Made by a program: the position numbers and the translations under genes. Positions 18,525-27,200 of a stretch of 64,000 bases of DNA are shown here, piece by piece (position 1 is the first letter of the stretch; every line of letters begins with the position of its first letter). Source of the DNA: Planctomycetota bacterium (GTDB lineage: Bacteria > Planctomycetota > UBA11346). A model generated the notes under the pieces. The model was not told the origin of the DNA. It was given only the letters and a program-made list of their open reading frames with translations, and made no database searches. The stretch spans positions 37,929 to 101,928 of the forward strand of contig JADGDD010000013.1 in NCBI GenBank assembly GCA_016745075.1. The letters are read 5' to 3'.

Positions 18525-21083
18525 TTATCGATGGCGTTCATTTCCTGGTGAGAGCCGTCGGTGATCATGAACTACGGTCGTAAGATTTGCGTAATTCACT
18601 TGAGCACTCCAGCCGCGTGATGACTGACGGTAGGTCAGGGTTTCACTATGCGCTTCTGTTGGTCCGCACTCGAAGGTATCGGTATAGACGAGCCATTCAC
18701 AGAGGCTCATACGGACACTAAAATCATCACGCTTGCGATTGTTCCACCATACGACGTGTTGGGTTTTGTCTGGGAGCGGATAGCTGGCAAAGCCACAATC
18801 AAGCCATGTTTCTACAATTGCCTGTGTGAGTGATTGCGGTATATCAACAAGGTAGGGTGCAAGTAATTGGCAATCTTCAATAAATGAGAATTGTTTATCT
18901 TCTGCTTGATACTGCATTTGTCTGCAAAGGTGGGAATTAACACGACCACCTAAGAGCATGTCCCATAAATCTTTTTCTGTAAACCAATCGCGGTTGGCGA
19001 CTGTTGTTGCAAAGGTAATTGTAATTTCTGTTTCCGTGCCAATTTGTATGCAGAGATCACCGTTTTCTTCCCATCTGTGTGGTAGAGAACAGGTGATAGA
19101 AGCGGTTGCTAAGCCGCGAATACGAACACTTTGTTGGGGAAGTTGTGGCAGCGTGATGCGGCAGCTTGTTTCTGTCCATTTTTGTTGGCTGGTATAACGA
19201 GTTCCAGCGGCGGAGCTTTCACCATCATCACTGTAATAAGCGCCTTGGCCAGTGCCTGGAAAGCAGAGCCATTCAATGTTTGGTTCTGCTGTCGCTGATG
19301 TATCCATAGGTAACATCGTACCTGCACGTACAAAGCTTGGTATAGCAGAAAGGTTGTCATGAATAGCATGCCAGCCTGCACTATAAGCACGGCCATTGTG
19401 TAAATGATACCATGAGCCTTCTGGTAACCACACGACTTGGCGGGAGAGCTTGCTGTTAACATCTGCTGCCTGTGTGAACGGTGCGGCGATAATGTCTGGG
19501 CCAAAATAATATTGCTGTGGGCAGCGGTAGGCCTCGTCTTGTTCTGGGTGATGAATATACATCGCCGTACAGAGTGGTACATCGCCAGTGCTATGGGCAT
19601 GGGCAGCGGTGTAGATGTATGGAATGAGCTGACGGCGTAAAGACATTGCAGAAAGAGCAGCATCTTTGATTTCACTATTTTTGCTCCACGGGCGGTAATC
19701 AAGAGCTGGATCACCGCAGTTATGTAGGCGGAAAATTGGTGAAAAGGCACCAAATTGTATCCAACGGACTAGCAGTTCATCATCATCAAAACCGTTTGAG
19801 AAACCGCCAATGTCATGGCTCCACCAACCGTAAGCGGCATTAGCGGATTGGGCGGTAAATTGCACTTCATGACTGAGTGATGTCCATGTACGAGCTGCAT
19901 CACCAGAAAAACCAATTGGATAACGGTGTGAACCCCAGCCGCCCCAGCGAGAAAAGACAAATGGTCGCTTACTCTCATCACGAGTGAGATCAGTAGCGTG
20001 GAGGTGATTTAAATACCAGAGAGGGTCAAGGCCAGGGGTGCTTGAGGCTTCACCCTGTTGCCAGTCCATCCACCAGAAATCAACGCCATCTTTTTCAAGT
20101 GGATGGTGCAGGTGTTTGAAATAGCCATCCATGTACTGTGGATCATCAATGGCAAAAGGAATGGTTTCACCGGTAGAAGGGTCTACTCCCATGTGTTCTG
20201 CCATAGCGGGATAAGCAGCTTCATGTTTGGCAACGCCGCTTGCGGGGTGGAGGTTCATGCAGGCATGGGTGCCATTTTTATGTAAAAAGGATAAGAATTC
20301 TTTGGGTTGTGGGAAGCATTCTGGATTCCATGTATAGCCAGTCCAGCCGTCGAGATGCCAGTCCATATCAATGACACAGACAGATAGCGGAACGCCGTTA
20401 TCAGAGAATTCCCCAACAATTTGAGTGAGATCATCTTGAGTATAACGTTCCCACTTGCTCCACCAGAGACCAAGTGCCCAACGCGGAATTAAAGGAACCG
20501 AGCCAGCAATACGATAATAATCTGCTAAGCATTCTTTATAGGATTGGCCGTAGGCGAAGAGATAGAAATCTGTGCCTTGCTGATCGCGGGTAAAAAGATT
20601 GCCATCATCACTAAAAATAAGTGAATCACTATCATCAACGACACTCCAACCATCTCGAGAGAGCAGACCATCATGAATAGTGATATGTTGACCCTTCACG
20701 TAGTCCCAATCACCGTCGCAGTTATCCAGCGTTCGCGCTGCGCCTTTGAGATTGCCAGAAGCCTCTTTTCCAAAGTTCCAATCGCAGCCATTGCCAGTTA
20801 CTTGTAAGGATTCAGAAGTAAAAACACCACCAGTATAGGTGAGGGTGAGAGCATCTGTTTGAATGCACAGTACGCCATCGTCTGTTGAAACAGAGAAGCT
20901 TGGTACGTCAAGCTGCCTATACCAAATATGCTGTGTTGGTCGATCTTCCTGTTGCCCGTATTCACAACGAATGAGGCGGTTGGTGAGTACTGTGAACCGA
21001 GCATCCCCATGGATTACAGTGGCATCAGCCGTAGCCGCGCCGGTATGGTCAATATGGAAGTGAGCAGGCAGTGTATAAGTCAT
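18525..21083 (-). CDS. GH31 alpha-glycosidase, cytoplasmic
   Basis: 852 residues without a signal peptide. Glycoside hydrolase family 31 is shown by an N-terminal beta-sandwich (about 1-190), the start of the barrel at PRWALGLWWSKWERY (about 200-214), the nucleophile Asp340 in FWWMDWQ, and the acid/base Asp395 in GFSGDAARTW. C-terminal beta domains follow, with extra sequence after about 680. It should release alpha-linked glucose or xylose from oligosaccharides in the cytoplasm. No clear Shine-Dalgarno precedes the ATG. It lies downstream of, and in the same direction as, an AraC regulator gene, which may control it. Exact substrate is not determinable. Confidence 0.88.
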   Translation of the reverse strand: MTYTLPAHFHIDHTGAATADATVIHGDARFTVLTNRLIRCEYGQQEDRPTQHIWYRQLDVPSFSVSTDDGVLCIQTDALTLTYTGGVFTSESLQVTGNGCDWNFGKEASGNLKGAARTLDNCDGDWDYVKGQHITIHDGLLSRDGWSVVDDSDSLIFSDDGNLFTRDQQGTDFYLFAYGQSYKECLADYYRIAGSVPLIPRWALGLWWSKWERYTQDDLTQIVGEFSDNGVPLSVCVIDMDWHLDGWTGYTWNPECFPQPKEFLSFLHKNGTHACMNLHPASGVAKHEAAYPAMAEHMGVDPSTGETIPFAIDDPQYMDGYFKHLHHPLEKDGVDFWWMDWQQGEASSTPGLDPLWYLNHLHATDLTRDESKRPFVFSRWGGWGSHRYPIGFSGDAARTWTSLSHEVQFTAQSANAAYGWWSHDIGGFSNGFDDDELLVRWIQFGAFSPIFRLHNCGDPALDYRPWSKNSEIKDAALSAMSLRRQLIPYIYTAAHAHSTGDVPLCTAMYIHHPEQDEAYRCPQQYYFGPDIIAAPFTQAADVNSKLSRQVVWLPEGSWYHLHNGRAYSAGWHAIHDNLSAIPSFVRAGTMLPMDTSATAEPNIEWLCFPGTGQGAYYSDDGESSAAGTRYTSQQKWTETSCRITLPQLPQQSVRIRGLATASITCSLPHRWEENGDLCIQIGTETEITITFATTVANRDWFTEKDLWDMLLGGRVNSHLCRQMQYQAEDKQFSFIEDCQLLAPYLVDIPQSLTQAIVETWLDCGFASYPLPDKTQHVVWWNNRKRDDFSVRMSLCEWLVYTDTFECGPTEAHSETLTYRQSSRGWSAQVNYANLTTVVHDHRRLSPGNERHR

Positions 21084-21277
21084 CGCCGTAATATGGAGTG
21101 TTTATTCGTCAGTAAAGGAGGTAATCGGCTGGCTGATTACTGCGTTTCAAACATACAATTTGAGTGATTGAAAGGGGTATAAAGTACACGCATTATGCGT
21201 TATATTTATAAACCCGTTTTGAGGTATCGTATTCCAGTTATTTTCTGGAATGACATACAACAGACGGGTAATAGATG

Positions 21278-22141
21278 CTACTGTTGTGCTGCCTCAATAT
21301 AATTCTTCCGAAACTGCCGTGGTGTGCATCCTTTTTTTATTGTGAAGCAGCGGTTAAAATTAGTTTGGCTGCGGAAGCCAACGCGGTGACATATGTTGGT
21401 AATGGGGATCGTCGTATCACTTAGAAGCGTGCAGGCACTGGCGATTCGTAGGTTGCGTAGGTGGTCTATGAAAGTACAGCCAAGGTGGCGTTTAAAAAAA
21501 TGACTGAAGCTACTGGTGCTCATATGAAAATAAGCAGCAATTGTTTTTTGGTCCAATCGCTTGTGGTGGTGCTCAATAATATGTGCACAGATCTCATTTA
21601 TGAGGTTCTGTTTACTGGTGACGTGTTCTGGTGCGTGATAATATTGAGGTAATAATTGACGGGCCTGTGTATCAGCAGCAAGAATATGTAATATTTCTAA
21701 AAAGCGAACCAATTGATAGAAGTGGTCGCCTGTTTGCATGTCTGTAAGTAATGGGCGAATGCGTGCGGCCATTTCAGAAGAAAAAACAAGTCCACGCTGA
21801 GAACGAGCAAATAAGTGGGTGATGTCTCTGCACTCGGGGAGTGTGGCAAGATGCTTAGTATACCAGTCTTCAGTGCATTGGACACAATAGATATCAAAAG
21901 GACTCTGTGTTCCTGAGCTACCAGTCCAGGCATGTGGTATGTTCGGGCCAAGCAGTACCAATTCGTCATCATCGTATTCTTCTATACTGTCACCAACAAA
22001 ACGCTGGCCAGTACCACCACGAATAATCGTTAGCTCGTAGGCAGCATGAACATGCCAAAAGAAAGAGATTTCATGAACGATGGTTGGAAAGCAACAGAGC
22101 GATGACTTTCCGACAGTGATATGTTCAAGAGTTGGCTGCAT
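21278..22141 (-). CDS. AraC-family transcription regulator with cupin sensor
   Basis: 287 residues. Residues about 10-110 form a cupin-like ligand domain (WHVHAAYEL, then GPNIPHAW). Residues about 180-285 carry the two AraC helix-turn-helix motifs, the second ending in GFRSQTNFNRCF and CTPRQFRKNY. Such proteins sense sugars and activate nearby catabolic genes. It is divergent from the dioxygenase/UroD-like pair (160 nt between starts) and upstream of the GH31 gene, so either could be its target. A 7-bp hairpin at 21231-21251 lies in the gap before GH31. Confidence 0.9.
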   Translation of the reverse strand: MQPTLEHITVGKSSLCCFPTIVHEISFFWHVHAAYELTIIRGGTGQRFVGDSIEEYDDDELVLLGPNIPHAWTGSSGTQSPFDIYCVQCTEDWYTKHLATLPECRDITHLFARSQRGLVFSSEMAARIRPLLTDMQTGDHFYQLVRFLEILHILAADTQARQLLPQYYHAPEHVTSKQNLINEICAHIIEHHHKRLDQKTIAAYFHMSTSSFSHFFKRHLGCTFIDHLRNLRIASACTLLSDTTIPITNICHRVGFRSQTNFNRCFTIKKGCTPRQFRKNYIEAAQQ

Positions 22142-22301
22142 ATAGGCTATATTTGTTGATATAATGATTTAATCAAGGGGTATATACGCTTAAATATTCA
22201 AAAAAGTGCTTATTTATAGAACATATGTGCTTGATTGATGTAAGATAAGCCTGTGGAAGAGAAGCGAGCAAGATAGCATCACCTCCATAAGGAGAGCATT
22301 A

Positions 22302-23120
22302 ATGTCATCAGTCACGACCATCAATATGGATACGAGTTATCATCTGAGTGAAGAAGCGATCGCTTCTTTTCGACGTGATGGCTATGTTCGATTAAAAAAT
22401 GTTTTCAGCACCGAAGAACTTGCCTACTGGCGGCCAATTTTTGCAGCAGCGGTAGAGCGTCAACGCGCACATTTAGACTATGCAGATCTACCAATTGAAG
22501 AGCGTGACCGTTATTCCAAAAGCTTTTTGCAAATCATTAATATTTGGCAAACAGAACCAGAAACCGCCCCTTTTGTTTTGGGCAAACGTATCGCAGACAT
22601 CGCCAAGCAACTCATTGGCAGTGATTCTGTTCGTCTGTACCACGACCAAGCTCTCTATAAAGAACCTGGTGGTTTTTCTACTCCGTGGCATACCGATCAA
22701 GGGTACTGGCCGATGAACACTGCGCGTACAGCGGTGGTTTGGATTCCATTCCACGCAGTTCCTATAAAAATGGGGCCGCTTTCTGCGGCACTCGGTACAC
22801 AAAACCACACCACTCATAGAGAATTAGTTATTAGCGAAGACAGTGAGCGTTTCATAGAAGAAACGGTGCGTGGTGATAATTATCACGTTATCGAAGAAAG
22901 CTATGATCTTGGAGAAGTCAGTTTCCACTGGGGGTATTGTTATCATAGAGCGCTTGCTAATAAGAGTGATCAGATGCGAGAAGTCATGACCATGATTTAT
23001 ATGGATGGTAACATGCGCTTTGCGCCAAGCAAACGAACAGAAGAGGATGCCGAACTGTTTTGTCCAAACGCCGTAGCTGGCGAAGTTATTGATTCTGCAT
23101 TAACGCCAGTAGTGGCATAG
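22302..23120 (+). CDS. Phytanoyl-CoA dioxygenase family protein (Fe(II)/2-oxoglutarate oxygenase)
   Basis: 272 residues. The double-stranded beta-helix carries the iron ligands His130 and Asp132 (WHTDQGYW) and His215 (CYHRALANKS); Arg226 is a candidate 2-oxoglutarate anchor. The family hydroxylates small molecules; the substrate is not predictable. AAGGAG lies 7 nt before the ATG. The next gene, a UroD-like protein, starts 11 nt after its stop, so they form an operon. It is divergent from the AraC regulator. Paired PhyH/UroD-like genes near sugar regulators recur in PVC bacteria and probably belong to carbohydrate or methylated-compound catabolism (inference). Confidence 0.9.
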   Translation: MSSVTTINMDTSYHLSEEAIASFRRDGYVRLKNVFSTEELAYWRPIFAAAVERQRAHLDYADLPIEERDRYSKSFLQIINIWQTEPETAPFVLGKRIADIAKQLIGSDSVRLYHDQALYKEPGGFSTPWHTDQGYWPMNTARTAVVWIPFHAVPIKMGPLSAALGTQNHTTHRELVISEDSERFIEETVRGDNYHVIEESYDLGEVSFHWGYCYHRALANKSDQMREVMTMIYMDGNMRFAPSKRTEEDAELFCPNAVAGEVIDSALTPVVA

Positions 23121-23131
23121 AGGGAGGTATC

Positions 23132-24154
23132 ATGATTCAACGTCAACGTGTTCTTGATGCATATGCGTATAATAATCCAGATCGTGTGCCGGTGCGCTTC
23201 GGTCTCATGGATGCAGGCTTGCATGTGCATGGTCAGAAAATGTTGGATTTATTGCATGCCCATGCGCCAGACTCCCCTAATTTACCACAAGCCTTGCCAG
23301 TGTGCCCAGCATCAGACATCAATCAAAAAGGTGAATATAAATCATATCGATTAGATGAATGGGGCACTAACTGGGAATATAATATTTTTGGTGTTGCAGG
23401 GCATCCTGCTCAATATCCCATTTCAGATATGTGGGAAAATGCTGCTGATTACCAATTCCCTCCACTGCCAGATGCGCAACAACAAGCCCAAGCTTGTGTA
23501 GAAGTTGACGAACAGAAAAAAGATTTTTTTGTTCACCAAGGTTGGCTGTCTATTTTTGAAAAAATGCACGCGCTCTACCCTATGACAGAACTCTTACCTG
23601 ACTTGGCAGAAGAAGACGAAGACTGCCTCGCCTTTTTAGATCGCTTAGTGGACTATCAAGAAAAGGTTATTGATAGTCATTTGGATGCTGGTGCAGATGA
23701 GATTGTATTTGGTGATGACTGGGGTACACAGGGCGCAGCAATGATGTCTTTACCCATGTTCAAAAATTTATTCGGCCATCATTACCGCCGTTTATTTACC
23801 CGTATTCATGATAGAGGTGCAAAAATATTTCTTCATAGTTGCGGTTGTCTCAGTAATTTACTCGATGAATTCATGGAACTTGGCGTAGATGCTATTTGGC
23901 CACAAATCTATTCTTATGATGAAGATGAGCTCTTCAAAAAATGCCAAGACAATGGCGTATGTTTGTACGTACACCCAGACCGTCAGTACCTCGTTCCGCG
24001 CGGAACCCCAGTAGAAATAGATGAAGCTATTAAGCGTTATTGTGGCCGTTTCCATGCAGCGAAAGGCGGCGGTTCATTTAATATCGAAATCGAAAACGAC
24101 GCTCCATGGGAAAATGTAGTCGCGTTATTTGAAGCACTAGAGAAATATCGATAG
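23132..24154 (+). CDS. Uroporphyrinogen-decarboxylase-like protein (URO-D/methyltransferase superfamily)
   Basis: 340 residues with the URO-D barrel fold. The His-x-Cys pattern HSCGC at 235-239 resembles the zinc site of corrinoid methyltransferases (MtaA/CmuA type), not the haem enzyme, whose Arg-rich N-terminal motif is absent. It therefore may act on methyl or corrinoid groups, or have another role. GGAGG precedes the ATG. It lies 11 nt after the dioxygenase, in the same operon. Not HemE. Confidence 0.85.
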   Translation: MIQRQRVLDAYAYNNPDRVPVRFGLMDAGLHVHGQKMLDLLHAHAPDSPNLPQALPVCPASDINQKGEYKSYRLDEWGTNWEYNIFGVAGHPAQYPISDMWENAADYQFPPLPDAQQQAQACVEVDEQKKDFFVHQGWLSIFEKMHALYPMTELLPDLAEEDEDCLAFLDRLVDYQEKVIDSHLDAGADEIVFGDDWGTQGAAMMSLPMFKNLFGHHYRRLFTRIHDRGAKIFLHSCGCLSNLLDEFMELGVDAIWPQIYSYDEDELFKKCQDNGVCLYVHPDRQYLVPRGTPVEIDEAIKRYCGRFHAAKGGGSFNIEIENDAPWENVVALFEALEKYR

Positions 24155-24190
24155 ACAATAAAAACATTGTATGCTGATTGTTATATTTTT

Positions 24191-24219
24191 ATGAACGCTG
24201 CTTTTTAAGCAGCGTTCAT
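24191..24219. other. 13-bp hairpin directly before the alpha-2-macroglobulin gene
   Basis: Arms ATGAACGCTGCTT and AAGCAGCGTTCAT (perfect) with a TTT loop. The base of the hairpin is only 5 nt from the ATG at 24225. It sits where a ribosome-binding site would be, and no U-tract follows on either strand, so it is not a plain terminator. Confidence 0.65.
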
Positions 24220-24224
24220 ACTTT

Positions 24225-27200
24225 ATGCGAATACTTCTTATCTCTTGCCTGTTTCTATCTTCACTGTTTGTTTTCTGTTCAGCCGTTGAGGGTACCCCAG
24301 TAGATTGTTTACAGAAATTACTTACGGAAATTGCACCTGTAGATCAACCAGTACGTCCACCTTATGATATTTTTCGACATGATCTGTCGCTTACAGTAGG
24401 CGTGCATAGTCGCTCAGAAATGCTGCGGGCAAGCAGGTATACATGGCAACAGGGTATCGAACAGCGTTACCACCATGTGCGTACTGCGGATTGGGGAAAT
24501 CAACGGGGGGAATATCAAGCTGATTTAGATTATATTCTGCATGCATTTGGTGAATTGCCAACGCAACATGCTCTTGTTTCAGCACGAGAGGCAGGACCTG
24601 CGCAGCAACTGCGTTTGGCAGAACTTCTGCTGGCAGAATGTGATTACGTTACAGCCTTACGAGAATTATGGGTACTTGCAGGTGATAGTGCTGTTGGCAG
24701 AAAAGCAGTTGCGTTGATTGTCCGGCATGAGCGTTTACGGGAGGCTCTCGCTGGAATTGATAGAGTGCCCTTGCCCGCAGATCTGCGTGATTTAACCAGC
24801 CGTCTACGTGAGAGATATCCTGTTTTAGATGAATTGATTGCAGAGGAAATGGTACGTTCTTTACAGAATGAATATCAGGAAGTGATCGAAGATGAATCTA
24901 TTATAGAAGAAGAGGAAATCGTTTCAGAAGAGTTTGAGTTATTTGAATATATGGCGGAAGGAGGGCGACGTGGCGAAATTGTGTTGGAAACAACATCAAG
25001 TGATTTCTTTTTCTCACGGTCAGGTGCAACGGTTATTTCTTCGGATAGAGTAACATATGACCTGTATACTCGTTATCATGGGTCGATGGAATTAGCCCTG
25101 TATCGCTGTGAAACAGAAGAAGAATGGCGCGCCTTTGACTCGAAAACGGTAGCTGAAGAAAAACCGTGGCGTCGGTGGACAGAAACGAGTGCGGCTTTAT
25201 CTACAAATAATAAAAGCCTAGAATCGACACAATATGCTGTTTCTGTAGAAGATTTGGAAGAGGGATATTATTTGTTGACTTGCCGCGCACGCTATGCACC
25301 AATGTTAGCATTTCGTAAATTTTGTATCAGTCGAGTTCGTGTGTTTATGTCTGTCGCACGCAACCAAGCATTAGTAACCGCAGTAGATAGACGTAACGGT
25401 ACACCTTTACAAGAGAGACCACTTACGGTACGGGTCGAAGAAAAAGAGGGCGCTTTTTCAGAAGAATTCTGTGTACAGACTGGTGCAGATGGGTGTGCCG
25501 TGATTCCCTTGCAATTGAAAGATGATGGTCGCAGATATACTTGCACGGTGCAGCATGAAGGATTGAGCTATGCTCGAAGTTCGGTTACGTACGAGGGAAA
25601 AACACCTGTTGATGTTGTAAAAACCATGGTGTGGACGAATCAGCCAATCTATCGGCCAGGAGCAAGTGTACAGTTTAAGGGTGTCTGTCGACGTTTTAAT
25701 GGCCAGCGTGTCGCTGCTTTTGATGCATCCGAACGAAAGAATATGCTGGTTGTGGTGCGTAACGAAAAGGGTGAACAGCTGTGGAAAAAATCAGTCGTAT
25801 TATCAGAAACAGGTTGCATTCAAGGTGCATTTGTCATTCCACAATCAGCAGCATTAGGGCTTTATTATTTTTACATCAACAATAAACAAACGCAGTCTTT
25901 TTCTGTTGAAGAATATCGTTTGCCGACATTTCAGGTTAAACTTATTAAGAGCAGTGGCAGCTGTTTATCTGGTGGAGATAAAAAGATGTTGGTATCTGTG
26001 CAGTATCCGCATGGTAAACCCGTTGCTCATGCGGATGTAGAAATTCTTAGTGACGCAAAAGGGGATAATCCGGTAAGAACGGTGTGTCGCACGAACGAAG
26101 AAGGAAAAGCGCAATGCGACATCCATTTGCCGAAGGTATTTAAAAATAGATATATAAGTGTTGTTGCTACTGTACGCGATCTGTCAGGAGAAAGTTATAG
26201 TGATGATACAGAGTTCTGGATAGAGGTGGTTCCATTTAATGTATCTGCCTCTGTAAAAAAAGAAAGGGTGGGTACAGGTAAGCGGACACAGATAGATGTT
26301 GTTGTGACAACGCATTCGGGTCAACCGCTATCAGATGTATCAGTATTTTTAGATGATAGAAATAGAGCGTGGAAAACAGGTAAAAAAGGAACAGTTTCTC
26401 TTCCATTGCGCTTTTTGTATAAGGAAAAACAGACCATTCGCATTCGAGCAGTACAAGGTGACCAAATGGCGCTTTGGAAAAAAACATATAATCTTGTAAA
26501 CAAGAAAGAGGAGGTTCTGTCTACCCCAGAAGACCGTGTTTCCTTGTCATCTGTTGGACATGTTGATGCTGGAGAGCCTGTTAGCATAACAGTGCATGTC
26601 AGCAGTAGAAACGGATTGCCACGAACGGTCCTCTTTACGATGGCACATATGGAATTTCTTGATTATCGTTGTATGGTATTGCCGCCGGGAAAGCATACAG
26701 TCACATTTGAGACAAGCCCTGCACACGCTCCCAATTGTCGACTTTTTGCTCTGTTATTAGATGGTGAGCCTTTGTTGCGACGGAGATATTACCGGAATCG
26801 AAGAAAATCTGATTCATGCACTATTAACGTGCGCCCTGTTCATAAAATTATGCAGATTGATGTGGAAACAGATAAGTCAGTATACAAACCAGGTGAGCAA
26901 TGTTCTGTACGTATTCGGGCTCGTACACATACAGGTGAACCAGTGGTAAATGCCGATATAAGTTTAGCTATTGTTGATAAGGCCTTGTATTGGCTGAAGG
27001 AAGATACAAGCGCTATTGAAAAATATTTTTATCAGTATTCCTTGCCAACACAGTTAGAGCAGGCCCATGAGCAACGAATAAAGGATCGTGTTTCTGGTTT
27101 GTATTGGTTGGGGCCCAAGTTAATATGGGCTTGTCAGCAACCACAGATATGGAGTGGACGTAGTGGTGGCAATAGAAGAAGCGAATGTGTTGGGGCTTTT

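Noticed and set aside
23132..24154. HemE (haem biosynthesis)
   Set aside because: The N-terminal Arg-rich substrate motif is absent and an HxC metal-type motif is present; the neighbours are not haem genes.
24191..24219. Terminator of the UroD-like gene
   Set aside because: A good hairpin, but no U-tract follows it on either strand.
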